Part shown: positions 18,570-28,160 of the stretch, piece after piece
Position numbering within the stretch: position 1 is the stretch's first letter
Layout: each line of letters opens with the position of its first letter
Assembly (NCBI RefSeq): GCF_024345225.1
Contig: NZ_BROD01000001.1
Location: 4,482,767-4,546,766, forward strand
Source: Clostridium sp. TW13
GTDB lineage: Bacteria > Bacillota > Clostridia > Clostridiales > Clostridiaceae
Direction of reading: 5' to 3'
Length of the DNA: 64,000 nucleotides
Position numbers and translations under genes: made by a program
Notes under the pieces: model-generated
Database searches by the model: none
What the model saw: the letters and a program-made list of their open reading frames with translations, nothing else
What the model was told of the DNA's origin: nothing

Positions 18570-19127
18570 ATGAAGTTGGATGATGATAAGGAATTAGTAA
18601 GGCAAGTGCTAAACGGTAATACAGACAGTTTTAATATAATAGTAAATAAGTATGAAATAACTATATTGAAAATTGTATATAATATGATCAGAAATAAAGA
18701 AGCTGCAGAGGATATAACTCAAGAAGTATTTATAACTGCTTATAATAAGTTATATATGTATATAGATAAATATAAGTTATCAAATTGGTTAATACAAATA
18801 GCAAAGAATAAAACTATTGATTATATAAGAAAATATAAAAAGGTATATGAAGCAAATATAGATGATTTTTATGACATGGCATCAAAAGAAGAAGGACCAG
18901 ACAGCATAGCAGAATTTAATGAGACAAGGACAGTTATTGGTAATTTTATAAATACCCTAGATGAAACAGAAAAAGATATTTTGATTTTAAGATATTCAGG
19001 TGAAAGAAGTTTTGGTGATATAAGTCAGATTCTTAATTTGAATGAATCTATGGTAAAGAGAAAATATTATAACCTAAGAGAAAGATTTATGAGCTACAGA
19101 AAAAGCTCAAGAGTTAAGGAGGGCTAA
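18570..19127 (+). CDS. ECF-type RNA polymerase sigma factor
   Basis: About 185 residues with sigma-70 region 2 (EAAEDITQEVFITAYNKL, then LSNWLIQIAKNKTIDYIRKYKK) and region 4 (LDETEKDILILRYSGERSFGDISQILNLNESMVKRKYYNLRERF). The start is ambiguous: ATG 18570 is only 2 nt from AAAGGGG, whereas the in-frame TTG at 18576 has a normal 8-nt spacer. The anti-sigma gene starts 2 nt after its stop, so the two are translationally linked. A matching ECF promoter lies directly upstream. The stimulus is unknown; the neighbouring ABC transporter suggests an envelope or antibiotic signal. Confidence 0.95.
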   Translation: MKLDDDKELVRQVLNGNTDSFNIIVNKYEITILKIVYNMIRNKEAAEDITQEVFITAYNKLYMYIDKYKLSNWLIQIAKNKTIDYIRKYKKVYEANIDDFYDMASKEEGPDSIAEFNETRTVIGNFINTLDETEKDILILRYSGERSFGDISQILNLNESMVKRKYYNLRERFMSYRKSSRVKEG

Positions 19128-19129
19128 GT

Positions 19130-20227
19130 ATGGATTGTAAGTTAGTGAAAAAGAATATTCAAAGACTAATAAACCATGAACTTAATTCTGAAGAAGAAGA
19201 AGAGATACTAAAGCATTTAGAAAGTTGCAGTGAATGTAATGATGAATATAAACAAGAGTTGCAAATTGAAGATGAGTTTACAAAGATATTCTCAACTAAT
19301 GATATGCAGTTTAAAAGTTCTAGAAGAAATATAATGAATAGTATTGATAAAGATAGATACGGAAAATCTTCTTTACAAAATGTTAGTTTTACCATTAAGA
19401 GAAACATTAAAAGAGTATATAAAATTGCTATTATTTTAATATTAATTCCACTGGCACCTGTTGTGGCTAAAACCATAAATTTCAATCCTAATAATAGCAC
19501 AAATCAAGAGGCAACTGGTTCTATGGCAAATAAACGACAGACTGCTGAGAAACAAGAGTCTAGTATTATTAGTTCAAGCAATACTAAAAGTTCAGCTAGT
19601 TCAAGGGAAGATAAAATACAAAATGGAGAAAAGCAAGAGCCTAGCATTCGTAGTTCAAGAAATATTACAAGTGATGATTCTGAGGTTAAAAGTTCAAAAT
19701 CACAGAATGATGAGGTTAATGTGTTTTCTAAGGCTGAAATCAATAAGGAAGATATGAGTTTGGTAAAGCCAGACAATATGACTCCTTGGATATCTTTTAA
19801 AGGTTCTAGTTATTCAGCAAGTATAGTGGGTAAGGGAAATGAAGCTCAAGAAGAAGGATACTCTAAACTTTATATAAAGAAAAATAATGATTTAGCATAT
19901 AAGTTTACCTTTATTAATGAAGAAAAATCACAGCAAACCATAAAATCTATAGCATGGTTAGATGACAAGAGTATATTGATAGTTGTAGCTAATGCTCATG
20001 GAACAATAATATCAGGTTCAGCACTCTATTTATTAGATGTAAAAGACGAATCTTCCCATTTTATATTTTCACCTGACTCAGCAAGACAGAGAATAAAAGG
20101 CATTAGAGTAGATAGCAATACTAATAATGTGATAAAAATAGATATGGTAGAATATACTGATGATTCATTGAATGAATATAAATCTTTTGTTAAAGATATA
20201 CCATTTAGTAAAGTAGTAGAAAAATAA
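19130..20227 (+). CDS. Membrane anti-sigma factor with zinc-finger domain
   Basis: 365 residues. The N-terminus carries the anti-sigma zinc finger (KHLESCSECNDEY, an H-x3-C-x2-C pattern) that would hold the ECF factor. One transmembrane helix (IAIILILIPLAPVVA) follows near residue 105. The extracellular part begins with a Ser-rich linker containing two near-repeats (KQESSIISSSN and KQEPSIRSSRN) and ends in a C-terminal domain of about 150 residues that I do not recognise. Signal-driven proteolysis or a conformational change would free the sigma factor. Its operon position right after the sigma gene fits this role. Confidence 0.9.
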   Translation: MDCKLVKKNIQRLINHELNSEEEEEILKHLESCSECNDEYKQELQIEDEFTKIFSTNDMQFKSSRRNIMNSIDKDRYGKSSLQNVSFTIKRNIKRVYKIAIILILIPLAPVVAKTINFNPNNSTNQEATGSMANKRQTAEKQESSIISSSNTKSSASSREDKIQNGEKQEPSIRSSRNITSDDSEVKSSKSQNDEVNVFSKAEINKEDMSLVKPDNMTPWISFKGSSYSASIVGKGNEAQEEGYSKLYIKKNNDLAYKFTFINEEKSQQTIKSIAWLDDKSILIVVANAHGTIISGSALYLLDVKDESSHFIFSPDSARQRIKGIRVDSNTNNVIKIDMVEYTDDSLNEYKSFVKDIPFSKVVEK

Positions 20228-20294
20228 TATGGAAAGTATAATTTATTATTGCAAAATAGCATTATGTTAATAATTGTGTATGAAATTTGGAGAA

Positions 20295-20340
20295 TTAAGG
20301 GGGATAGATATTACTATATAAAAATATCTACACCCCTTAA
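20295..20340. terminator. Bidirectional terminator between convergent genes
   Basis: TTAAGGGG..ATAGATATT pairs with AATATCTA..CCCCTTAA around a short AT-rich loop, between the convergent anti-sigma and chemoreceptor genes. Confidence 0.65.
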
Positions 20341-20357
20341 ATAATATTTGAGCTTTA

Positions 20358-22421
20358 TTACAATTTAAATTTATTAAGTTCTGCCATTATGGTTTTAACA
20401 TCTTCTGATAATTCTTGAGCTTGTATTTCTACATCCTTACTTGCATTATCCAATTCTTGAGTAGAAGCAGCTATTTCTTCAGAGGAAGCAGAGACTTCTT
20501 CTGATATAGCAGAAACTTCCTCTATACTTTTGGCGATGATTTCTTTATTACTGCTTAAATCATTAAATTTTTTGTAAGTATTATTTATTTCAGGAATAAC
20601 ATTACTTACTGCATGTCCAATTTCATTAAACACTGTTAATACATTATTTATTCCTTCTTTTTGTATTTGCAAGTCTCTATTCATATTATCAGTCTTTTCT
20701 ACAATATCAGTAGTATTTTGAGTAGATTCAGAGATTATCTTAGAGATATCTTCTGCATTTGTCTTACTTTGTTCAGCAAGCGTTCTTATTTCCTCAGCAA
20801 CTACAGCAAAACCTTTCCCCATTTCTCCAGCTCTTGCAGCTTCAATAGCAGCATTTAGTGCTAATAAGTTTGTTTGATCTGAAATATCATTTATAAGGTT
20901 TGTTATAGAACTTATAGTGTTCATATCATTTTCTAGAACTTTTATGCTTGAATTGAATGCCTCAAAATCCTTGTTAAATTCATTTGCAGTATTTTCAATT
21001 TTCATAGCAACTTGCTTTGATTCACTTGCTTTCTTCTCAATTTCTAGAGTGTTAGCATGTACATTATTAATGTATTTAGAAACTACAGCAATCTTTTCTG
21101 AAAAATCATCCACTTGTGAAGTGATTGAGTTTATTTCCATAGATTGATGAGTATTTCCGTTGGCTACTTCACTAATTGAAGCTGTTATTTCAGTTGTAGA
21201 AGATGATAATTCTTCTGAAAAACTAGATAAATGGTTAGATTTAGTTTCAATTCTTGATCCAATTGTATGTATTTCAGATAGCATAGTGCTAATTGATCTT
21301 TTTAACAAGTCTAGGTTTTTCGCTATAATTCCTAATTCACTCTTATCTTTAATTAATGATTTATCAATTTCATTACTAAAATCCCCTGAAGCAATTGTTT
21401 CTATATTGTTTGAAACTATAGTTATTTTTTTTGTGATGAAGCTTGAGATTAGTATAGTGATAATAAAGTTTATAATCATAGCAATTAGCGTTACAACTAT
21501 CCCAGCAGTTCTTAGGGTATCAACTGGTTTAAGAACATCAGAATATTCTACGGATATACCTAAGGACCAAGTTGTAAGTTGAATAGGAGTGTAAGCTACA
21601 GCTTTTTTTTCTCCCTTATAAGTGTATTCACCAGAGCCAGATTCTCTGTTAACCATTTTCTTAAATACATTAGATATTTCAGCATAATCTGAATCATTTT
21701 TTGCCTTCTCAATAAAGTTGCTATTAACGGTAGATTGAATTTTATCTGCTATTACAGTACCATTTTTATCTGTAACAAAACCAACTCCTGTATTTAAAGC
21801 AGAAATATATTTTACCATATCACTTATTTCAGAAGCAGTTCTTACATAAATTACAGAACCTATAACTTTATTATTATCTTTTAATGGGATAGCATAGTAG
21901 ATTACATTCATACCAAATAAATCGCTTTTAACTGGGTCAGATATGTCTATAGTTCCATCTAAGGCTTTTGTAAAAAAGTCTTTATCCCCTAGACTTTCTT
22001 TCTTTCCAGATAAGTATTGAATATTGCCACTAGTATCTGTGATACCAATATCTACATGCCCATAAGTAATCAAATTTTCTTTAAGAAGCGTTTCCGTCAT
22101 TTTAGGATCTTTTTTGAAGTTTATAAGCATTTTGTTTTGTTGCAGACCTTGTCCCATATTGATATTAGCATCAAGTTTTGCTCTTATCATGTTGGAGCAT
22201 TGTTCAACTAAACCTTCAAGCATGGACTTTGTAGTATTTATGGATACTGTTTTAGCTTTGTTATAAGATATTGCTGATAAAGAAACAGTTGTTAATATGC
22301 TCAATATACTGAATACTAAGCACATTTTAAACTTTAAGCTATGTAAGTTAATTGATTTGAATTTAAAACTCTTAGTTTGTTTAGTTTTAGATTCTTTTTT
22401 GGATTTAAATCTCTTTTTCAT
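20358..22421 (-). CDS. Methyl-accepting chemotaxis protein with dCache sensor
   Basis: 687 residues. A very basic N-terminus ([21 protein letters not shown]) precedes TM1 ([20 protein letters not shown]). The extracellular sensor of about 250 residues has dCache_1 features, including [19 protein letters not shown] and [16 protein letters not shown], the fold that binds amino acids and other small ligands. TM2 ([21 protein letters not shown]), HAMP and a cytoplasmic signalling hairpin ([19 protein letters not shown]) complete it. GGGGAG lies before ATG 22421. Upstream are two copies of TACAAAAAACG spaced 20 bp, possibly a regulator site. It is unrelated in its sensor to the chemoreceptor at 3130. 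Confidence 0.95.
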   Translation of the reverse strand: MKKRFKSKKESKTKQTKSFKFKSINLHSLKFKMCLVFSILSILTTVSLSAISYNKAKTVSINTTKSMLEGLVEQCSNMIRAKLDANINMGQGLQQNKMLINFKKDPKMTETLLKENLITYGHVDIGITDTSGNIQYLSGKKESLGDKDFFTKALDGTIDISDPVKSDLFGMNVIYYAIPLKDNNKVIGSVIYVRTASEISDMVKYISALNTGVGFVTDKNGTVIADKIQSTVNSNFIEKAKNDSDYAEISNVFKKMVNRESGSGEYTYKGEKKAVAYTPIQLTTWSLGISVEYSDVLKPVDTLRTAGIVVTLIAMIINFIITILISSFITKKITIVSNNIETIASGDFSNEIDKSLIKDKSELGIIAKNLDLLKRSISTMLSEIHTIGSRIETKSNHLSSFSEELSSSTTEITASISEVANGNTHQSMEINSITSQVDDFSEKIAVVSKYINNVHANTLEIEKKASESKQVAMKIENTANEFNKDFEAFNSSIKVLENDMNTISSITNLINDISDQTNLLALNAAIEAARAGEMGKGFAVVAEEIRTLAEQSKTNAEDISKIISESTQNTTDIVEKTDNMNRDLQIQKEGINNVLTVFNEIGHAVSNVIPEINNTYKKFNDLSSNKEIIAKSIEEVSAISEEVSASSEEIAASTQELDNASKDVEIQAQELSEDVKTIMAELNKFKL

Positions 22422-22485
22422 ATGTTACTCCCCTGTATAGAAAATATTTTGTAATCGTACCATATAATATTATACACGGAAAAAG

Positions 22486-22516
22486 CGTTTTTTGTAGTAA
22501 CTAATCGTTTTTTGTA
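22486..22516 (-). promoter_or_regulatory. Direct repeats upstream of the dCache chemoreceptor gene
   Basis: Two exact 11-bp copies (TACAAAAAACG on the minus strand) lie 20 bp apart, two helical turns, just upstream of a TATAAT (about 22469-22474) that has no good -35. The arrangement suggests an activator-dependent promoter. The regulator is unknown. Confidence 0.4.
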
Positions 22517-22628
22517 AACTTAATATAAAATTGAGTGGAATTTTAATTAATATTGATAAAAATATGAGGCTTAGCTAAAGAGTTTAATGTTATAATTAAT
22601 AAATAATACATACATAAGGAGCACTAAA

Positions 22629-23903
22629 ATGAAAAATGAAGATAAAAAATTGTATGAAAGGGCTATGAAGCTTTATGGAGATGGTAATATAGATAAGGCA
22701 TTACAGATATGTGAAAAAGCAATTTCTTATAATATGAAAAATAGTGCAGCTATTAATTTAAAAGGATTATTACTGTATATGAAGGGTGAACTTAAGGCTG
22801 CAACAGATACTTGGAAAGTTAATAGAGATTTTAATGATAATAGTATCTCTAAAGGATACTTAAGAGATAGTAAGCAGGATGAAAATAGATTAATTGCCTA
22901 TAAGCAAGCATTAGAGTTAATTAAAGAATTAAAGATTAGGGAAGCTTTAGATAAGCTATATTTCTGTACAGAAAGTGATTTTAATTTAATAAATGTATAT
23001 AACGCTTTGGCATACTGTTATATTAAAACAGGGGATTTTGTTAAGGCTGAACAGTGCATAAATAAAGTTTTATCAGTAAGCAAAGATAATCAAGCTGCTA
23101 TGGATAATAAAAAATTACTTTCAGAATTTAACGTTGAAAAAAGTAGTGGGAAAGCAAAAAAGATTTTAGTTATATTGGTGGCAACATTATTATTGGTTAC
23201 CGTTATTTGGAGGTCATATGAACCGATAATGAAATACATAAATGAAACAGTAAAAATAAATAATAAACAAGAAGCTGTAAGTAAAAAAGATAAAAAAGAA
23301 GAACCTAATAATAAAATCAAGCAAGATGATGCCAAATCAAAGAACAATGAAAATAAGAGTGAAGAAAATCCATTAAATTCTAATGTTTTTGATACTAAAA
23401 AGTTACTTTCGTTCATAGATAGTAAAGACTATAATCAGATAAACAATACTATAGAAAATATTAATAAGGATAGTCTAGATATTAACCATAGAAATGCATA
23501 TGATAAAGCTTATAGCTTAATGCAAAATGATGGGGTGGAGAGTTTTTACAAGCAAGGCACAACTTACTACAAATCTAAGGATTTTGAGAAGGCTAACAGT
23601 GAATTTCTTAAAGCATATAAGTACAGTAGTCAAACTTACTTAAGGCAACATGTACAATATATGCTGGCAAATAGTTTTGAAAAACTTAATGATATAGAAA
23701 ATGGATGTAAATACTATGAAGAGTATGTAAATGAAAATAGGGAAAATGCTCAAAAAGATTATATGGAGGAATCTCTATATAAGTTAGCAATATTACTTAA
23801 GTCTACTGAAAAAGAAAAGTCAATTAAATATGCTAAAGAACTTGTAAAACAATATCCTAATTCTATATACAATAACAGTGCCATAAAAGAAATTTTAAAA
23901 TAG
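22629..23903 (+). CDS. TPR-repeat membrane protein
   Basis: 424 residues. Tetratricopeptide repeats occupy the N-terminal part (about 8-65, with ALQICEKAISYNMKNSAAINLKG, and 95-155). A single transmembrane helix (ILVILVATLLLVTVIW, about 175-195) follows, then a Lys/Glu/Asn-rich linker of about 60 residues, and a C-terminal helical part with further TPR-like units (YYKSKDFEKANSEFLKAYKYS). The N-terminal TPRs should be cytoplasmic and the C-terminal ones outside. Proteins like this often scaffold cell-envelope complexes, but no partner can be named. AAGGAG precedes the ATG by 8 nt. Confidence 0.85.
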   Translation: MKNEDKKLYERAMKLYGDGNIDKALQICEKAISYNMKNSAAINLKGLLLYMKGELKAATDTWKVNRDFNDNSISKGYLRDSKQDENRLIAYKQALELIKELKIREALDKLYFCTESDFNLINVYNALAYCYIKTGDFVKAEQCINKVLSVSKDNQAAMDNKKLLSEFNVEKSSGKAKKILVILVATLLLVTVIWRSYEPIMKYINETVKINNKQEAVSKKDKKEEPNNKIKQDDAKSKNNENKSEENPLNSNVFDTKKLLSFIDSKDYNQINNTIENINKDSLDINHRNAYDKAYSLMQNDGVESFYKQGTTYYKSKDFEKANSEFLKAYKYSSQTYLRQHVQYMLANSFEKLNDIENGCKYYEEYVNENRENAQKDYMEESLYKLAILLKSTEKEKSIKYAKELVKQYPNSIYNNSAIKEILK

Positions 23904-23966
23904 CTGAAGCAATTGATAGTTTTAGAGATATTCTAAAGTTTTATATTATGAGGAAGTGAATGATAA

Positions 23967-25160
23967 GTGGATAGTATGTTAAAGGTTATAAAAAATGTAG
24001 AAATTTTTGCACCTAAATGTTTGGGCAAAAAGGATATTTTAATTGTAGATTCAAAAATTGGCGGGATTTTTGATAAGTGCAGTATAGATTCGGAGTCCAT
24101 GCAGATAGAATATTTAGATGGAGAAGGTTTGTATGCTTTCCCAGGGTTTATTGATTCTCATGTTCACATAATTGGTGGAGGTGGAGAAGGCGGATTTAGT
24201 ACAAGAACACCTGAAATCTTGTTAAGTGAATTTATAAAGGCAGGTATTAGTACTGTAGTTGGATGCATAGGAACAGATGGAGTTTGCAGAGATATGAACA
24301 GTCTTTTGGCAAAAGCTAGAGGCTTAGAAGAGGAGGGTATAAGTACTTATTGTTATACAGGTTCTTATGAGATTCCAATTAAAACTGTTACTGAAACACC
24401 TAAAAGTGACATCATTCTTATAGACAAAATAATAGGAGTTGGTGAAGTGGCTTTGTCAGACCATAGAAGTTCTCAGCCTTCCTATGATGATTTTGTTAAG
24501 TTAGTGGCATCTGCAAGGGTTGGTGGCTTGCTTTCTGGAAAACCAGGAATAGTAAATGTTCATTTAGGTAATGGAATTAGAAAAATGGAGTTTTTATTTA
24601 AGATAATAAATGAAACAGAGATTCCAGCAACCCAATTACTGCCTACTCATATAAACAGAACTGAAGAACTTTTTAACATGGGCATGGAATATGTAAAGCG
24701 TAACGGATATGTGGATTTTACAACTAGTAGTGATGAGAAACACCTAGAAAGTAGTGAACTTACAGCCTCTCAAGCCTTAGGTAAGGCATATAAAATGGGA
24801 GTTAATATGGAACATATAACTTTTACATCAGATGGCAATGGGAGCTTGCCAATATTTAATGAATCAGGTGAGTATGTAGGTCTTGGAATCGGTTCAGTAC
24901 AATCTCTTTATAAAGAAGTTAGAAAGGCTATATTAGAGCAAAAAGTTCCAATAGAAGAAGCCGTTGCAGTTATAACATCAAATGTTTCAAAACTTCTAAA
25001 ACTTAATAATAAGGGAAGTATAGAAGAAGGTAAGGACGCAGATATAGTGTTAGTAACTAAGGATAACCTAGAAATAAAAAGTTTGTTATGCAAAGGTAAG
25101 ATGTTTATGCAAAATAATAAAATATTGAAATATGGCACTTTTGAAAAACAAAAAGAATAA
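23967..25160 (+). CDS. iadA: Beta-aspartyl (isoaspartyl) dipeptidase
   Basis: 397 residues of the amidohydrolase superfamily. It cleaves isoaspartyl dipeptides formed by protein ageing. The metal-binding FIDSHVHIIGGGGEGG motif follows an N-terminal beta domain. GVGEVALSDHRSSQPS, NVHLGNGIRKM, PTHINR and HITFTSDGNGSLP contain the further histidines and the catalytic Asp expected for IadA. The GTG at 23967 is favoured because GAGGAAG lies 10 nt upstream; an ATG at 23976 is the alternative. No close operon partner is evident, although trxA follows by 71 bp with its own promoter. Confidence 0.92.
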   Translation: MDSMLKVIKNVEIFAPKCLGKKDILIVDSKIGGIFDKCSIDSESMQIEYLDGEGLYAFPGFIDSHVHIIGGGGEGGFSTRTPEILLSEFIKAGISTVVGCIGTDGVCRDMNSLLAKARGLEEEGISTYCYTGSYEIPIKTVTETPKSDIILIDKIIGVGEVALSDHRSSQPSYDDFVKLVASARVGGLLSGKPGIVNVHLGNGIRKMEFLFKIINETEIPATQLLPTHINRTEELFNMGMEYVKRNGYVDFTTSSDEKHLESSELTASQALGKAYKMGVNMEHITFTSDGNGSLPIFNESGEYVGLGIGSVQSLYKEVRKAILEQKVPIEEAVAVITSNVSKLLKLNNKGSIEEGKDADIVLVTKDNLEIKSLLCKGKMFMQNNKILKYGTFEKQKE

Positions 25161-25161
25161 A

Positions 25162-25216
25162 TTGACTATATAGTTAGTTAGATATATAATTAAACAAATA
25201 TACCCTACAAGGGTAT
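25162..25216 (+). promoter_or_regulatory. trxA promoter with overlapping CsoR/CstR-like operator
   Basis: TTGACT (25162-25167), a 17-bp spacer and TATAAT (25185-25190) make a near-consensus vegetative promoter. Directly downstream of the expected start point is the perfect palindrome ATACCCT-ACA-AGGGTAT (25200-25216). This resembles operators bound by the CsoR/CstR copper- and persulfide-sensing repressors. The promoter is clear; the repressor identity is inferred. Confidence 0.65.
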
Positions 25217-25231
25217 GAAGGAGGAGTTAAT

Positions 25232-25546
25232 ATGGCAACAATTATCGAATCAAAGGATTTTAAGAGTCAAGTTTTAGATGCAAATAATTTAGTGGTGTTA
25301 GATCTTTTTGCAACTTGGTGTGGACCATGTAAAATGGTTGCGCCTATAATAGATGAACTTTCTAAAGAAATGACAGATGTTAAGTTTTTTAAATTAGATG
25401 TAGATAACAATGGAGACATAGCAGAAAAATATCAAGTTGCTTCAATCCCTACATTATTATTCTTTAAGAATGGTGAAGTTGTAGATAGATTAGTTGGTTT
25501 TAGACCGAAGGATGGAATAAAACAAGTAATCGATGCACATAAATAG
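25232..25546 (+). CDS. trxA: Thioredoxin
   Basis: 104 residues, the full length of a classic thioredoxin. The redox-active WCGPC motif (Cys30, Cys33) and the cis-proline segment SIPTLLFF are present. It reduces protein disulfides, including the C-terminal cysteines of ribonucleotide reductase. GAAGGAGG precedes the ATG. It has its own strong promoter with a palindromic site and its own terminator, so it is a single-gene unit. Confidence 0.98.
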   Translation: MATIIESKDFKSQVLDANNLVVLDLFATWCGPCKMVAPIIDELSKEMTDVKFFKLDVDNNGDIAEKYQVASIPTLLFFKNGEVVDRLVGFRPKDGIKQVIDAHK

Positions 25547-25548
25547 AA

Positions 25549-25581
25549 AAAAGATAGAACCCGAAAGGGTTCTATCTTTTT
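25549..25581. terminator. Bidirectional terminator between trxA and the SleB-like gene
   Basis: Perfect stem AAAAGATAGAACCC / GGGTTCTATCTTTT with a GAAA tetraloop, A-rich on the left and T-rich on the right, so it serves both convergent genes. The stop codon of the minus-strand gene (25572-25574) lies inside the stem. Confidence 0.92.
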
Positions 25582-26132
25582 ATTTGAAAAAACACATGAT
25601 GTCCTATAGTTTTTACATTCTTCTTTTCAACGTTTTTCATCCAAGTGCAAGTTGAAATTTCAGGGTTATAGAAAAATACAGCCCTTGCAGTTGGATCTGA
25701 TCCCTTTATTGCATCTATGACAGCTTTTCTTGAGATTTCATCTGGTACTACATTAATAGAACCATTACATACACAAGAAAAGGCATTAGCCTGTTTTACA
25801 ACGCCTTCGATTGTATCAGGAAAAGTAGGATCAATTAGCCTATTTAATATAACTGACGCCACAGCAACTTTACCTTCATAAGGTTCCCCTTTACTTTCTG
25901 CATAAACTATCTGTGACATTAAGTAGATGTCAGATTCCGTGAGATAAATTGTTTTATTTGAATAATTGAATACTTCTACTACTGAGTCCTTCTCATGGTA
26001 TAAATCCGTTGTTGAAGAAGAAATATTTCTTATTACAACCTCATTACTGTCTGCTGTATGTGCTAAAACCGTAATGTTATTAAGAATAAAAAAGGTTAAT
26101 AATAAGAATGTAGTAAGTTTAATTTTTCGCAT
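25572..26132 (-). CDS. Secreted SleB/CwlJ-family cell-wall hydrolase
   Basis: 186 residues. An N-terminal signal peptide (KLTTFLLLTFFILNNITVLAH) is followed by a linker and a Hydrolase_2 domain starting near residue 68 (YLMSQIVYAESKGEPYEGKVAVASVILNR). The Glu of YAESKGEP is the catalytic residue known for SleB lytic transglycosylases. Relatives open spore cortex or vegetative peptidoglycan. No peptidoglycan-binding repeat is present, so this is a short version of the family. AAGGAGG precedes the ATG. Whether it acts on spores or growing cells cannot be told. Confidence 0.88.
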   Translation of the reverse strand: MRKIKLTTFLLLTFFILNNITVLAHTADSNEVVIRNISSSTTDLYHEKDSVVEVFNYSNKTIYLTESDIYLMSQIVYAESKGEPYEGKVAVASVILNRLIDPTFPDTIEGVVKQANAFSCVCNGSINVVPDEISRKAVIDAIKGSDPTARAVFFYNPEISTCTWMKNVEKKNVKTIGHHVFFQIKR

Positions 26133-26199
26133 AAAAAACCTCCTTAGGGCCCCAACCCTTTCTTGAAGGTATTATAACCAAATTGATTAATTTAATACA

Positions 26200-27156
26200 T
26201 TATTGCCCATAATTATTTATGAGTTGCTGAAATTGGTTAAATTCTACTACCATGTCATTATATTTCTCATAGACATTATCATATTTAGCTGATTTTCCAG
26301 AAACATCACTATTTAGTGTATCCGATAAACACGAAATATAATCATTATATTTATTTAAAGTATTGGAGAATGAGTTGAATATATCCAAAGCGCTAGCAGG
26401 AATAGAAATTGTGGAAATATCCTGCTTAAGTTTATTGAAATTTTCCATTTTAATATATACATCATTTACTATAGAATTTAATGATCGTTTTTCAGCCTTG
26501 GCTCTGTCAATTGCAGGTTTTAAATCTTCCTTTAATTCGTTAAATGTTTGAACATATTGTTCGAAATTATTTAAGAAATCTCTTTTTTGAGAGGCTTCCA
26601 TATCAATATCTCTATTTAACTTTATTACTTCATTTGTATAAACAACAAAGTTTTTATAAAATATTACAAAGTTATTTGAGAGAGAAACTTTATATCCAAG
26701 GGAATTGCATTTATCATAACTCTTATTGCATTCAGCATATAAAGCATTAAGGTTATTTAAAGTCTTACTTAAGTCTTTTGATGAAGTATTTTTTAAAATG
26801 CATATCAATTGTTCATAAAGTTTTAAATTATTTGATAAGGCAAGTTTTAAGCTATTTTGAATATTTTTATATTTATCTGGTAGTGTTAATTTATCTAATT
26901 TATTTTTTTCACTTAATAATTTATTTTGATTATCAGACAGAGTTGATAAAGATATTTTTGAATCAATTATGCTGTCTTTTATGCCTTTAGCACAGGAGCT
27001 ATTAATTGCTATAACATTGCTACAGAGCTTATTCAGCTCTCTTTTATATGGATTATTAAAGTATAGAAATAGAGAAAATGAAATACATATTATAGCAAGC
27101 AAGAATAGAATCATTAACCATTTTTTTTTAATTGTTTTTACAAAGTCTAAATTCAA
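26200..27156 (-). CDS. Membrane-anchored coiled-coil protein of unknown function
   Basis: 318 residues starting at a TTG (27156) that lies 7 nt after GGGGGAG; an ATG at 27163 is out of frame and has no spacer. One N-terminal transmembrane helix (WLMILFLLAIICISFSLFLYF, about 13-33) is followed by an all-helical extracellular part with long Leu/Lys/Asn-rich heptads and no recognised domain. Cysteines are scattered through the helical region. Its neighbour, the SleB-like hydrolase, suggests an envelope role, but this is weak. Confidence 0.75.
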   Translation of the reverse strand: MNLDFVKTIKKKWLMILFLLAIICISFSLFLYFNNPYKRELNKLCSNVIAINSSCAKGIKDSIIDSKISLSTLSDNQNKLLSEKNKLDKLTLPDKYKNIQNSLKLALSNNLKLYEQLICILKNTSSKDLSKTLNNLNALYAECNKSYDKCNSLGYKVSLSNNFVIFYKNFVVYTNEVIKLNRDIDMEASQKRDFLNNFEQYVQTFNELKEDLKPAIDRAKAEKRSLNSIVNDVYIKMENFNKLKQDISTISIPASALDIFNSFSNTLNKYNDYISCLSDTLNSDVSGKSAKYDNVYEKYNDMVVEFNQFQQLINNYGQ

Positions 27157-27193
27157 AATACATCTCCCCCTTTTGTATAAATGTATATTTAAT

Positions 27194-27215
27194 ATTTACG
27201 GATATATTCGTAAAT
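27194..27215. promoter_or_regulatory. Inverted repeat between the coiled-coil gene and cdaA
   Basis: ATTTACG (27194-27200) and CGTAAAT (27209-27215) form a perfect 7-bp inverted repeat with an 8-nt centre, in the divergent intergenic region. It could be an operator shared by both genes; no family is recognised. Confidence 0.35.
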
Positions 27216-27302
27216 GTAAAAAAAATTATAAATAATCATAATAGCGTATTAAGATAGGGGTGAATGGTGTATAATTTTATATAGTCAGGGAGGTGCGGGT
27301 TA

Positions 27303-28160
27303 GTGCAAGATATAATTAATATGATAATAAATTCATTAAGAAACATATCTGTATGGTCAATAGTTGATATAATAGTAGTTTCATACATTTTATATAGAGG
27401 ATATCTGCTTATGAAGGAAACTAGAGCAGAGCAATTGTTTAAAGGAATATTATTGGTTTTGGCACTTATACCAATAAGCTATGTTTTGAAACTAGATATG
27501 TTAAATTTTATTTTGACTAAGACAATAACAATAGGAGTATTGGCTGTTATAATTATTTTTCAACCAGAAATAAGAAGAGCTTTGGAGCATTTAGGAAGAA
27601 GTGCTTTTGAAGACATGCACTTAATTGAAGATGATGCAGTTCTAAACAGTGTTGTAACAGAGATAGTTGCAGCGGTAGAAAATTTAGCTGAAAGTAAGAC
27701 TGGCGCATTAATTGCCATTGAACAGGGAACAGGTCTTAGTGAAGTTATAGGTAATAATGGTACTGTATTAGATGCAAAAGTTAGTGCGGCATTATTAGAA
27801 AATATATTTGTAGTTAACACCCCTTTACATGATGGTGCCACAATAATTAGAAATGATAGAATTTTAGCTTCTGGCTGTGTGCTACCCCTAACAGGAAACA
27901 ATACTATAAATAAGAAGCTGGGAACAAGACATAGAGCTGCTTTGGGATTATCTGAGAATTCAGATGCACTTGTAATAGTAGTTTCAGAGGAGACTGGTGT
28001 GATATCCTTAGCTGTAAATGGAAGACTTACAAGAAACTTTGACAAGGAAAAATTAAAAAGTATTTTAATAAAAATAATGAAAAAGAGAAGAAAGAAAAGA
28101 GTAAAATCAATTGAGGAGAGGGTGAAAGCATGGATAATGAAGAAAAGAAGAAAAATATAG
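27303..28160 (+). CDS. cdaA: Diadenylate cyclase CdaA
   Basis: 285 residues. It makes the essential second messenger c-di-AMP, which controls potassium uptake and cell-wall homeostasis. Three N-terminal transmembrane helices (up to about residue 80) precede the DAC domain, which has the catalytic LHDGATII and GTRHRAALG motifs. The GTG start is 7 nt after GGGAGGTG. The next gene, the CdaA regulator, overlaps its 3' end by 31 bp, so the two are translationally coupled. In many Firmicutes glmM follows directly; here it lies about 10 kb away. Confidence 0.97.
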   Translation: MQDIINMIINSLRNISVWSIVDIIVVSYILYRGYLLMKETRAEQLFKGILLVLALIPISYVLKLDMLNFILTKTITIGVLAVIIIFQPEIRRALEHLGRSAFEDMHLIEDDAVLNSVVTEIVAAVENLAESKTGALIAIEQGTGLSEVIGNNGTVLDAKVSAALLENIFVVNTPLHDGATIIRNDRILASGCVLPLTGNNTINKKLGTRHRAALGLSENSDALVIVVSEETGVISLAVNGRLTRNFDKEKLKSILIKIMKKRRKKRVKSIEERVKAWIMKKRRKI

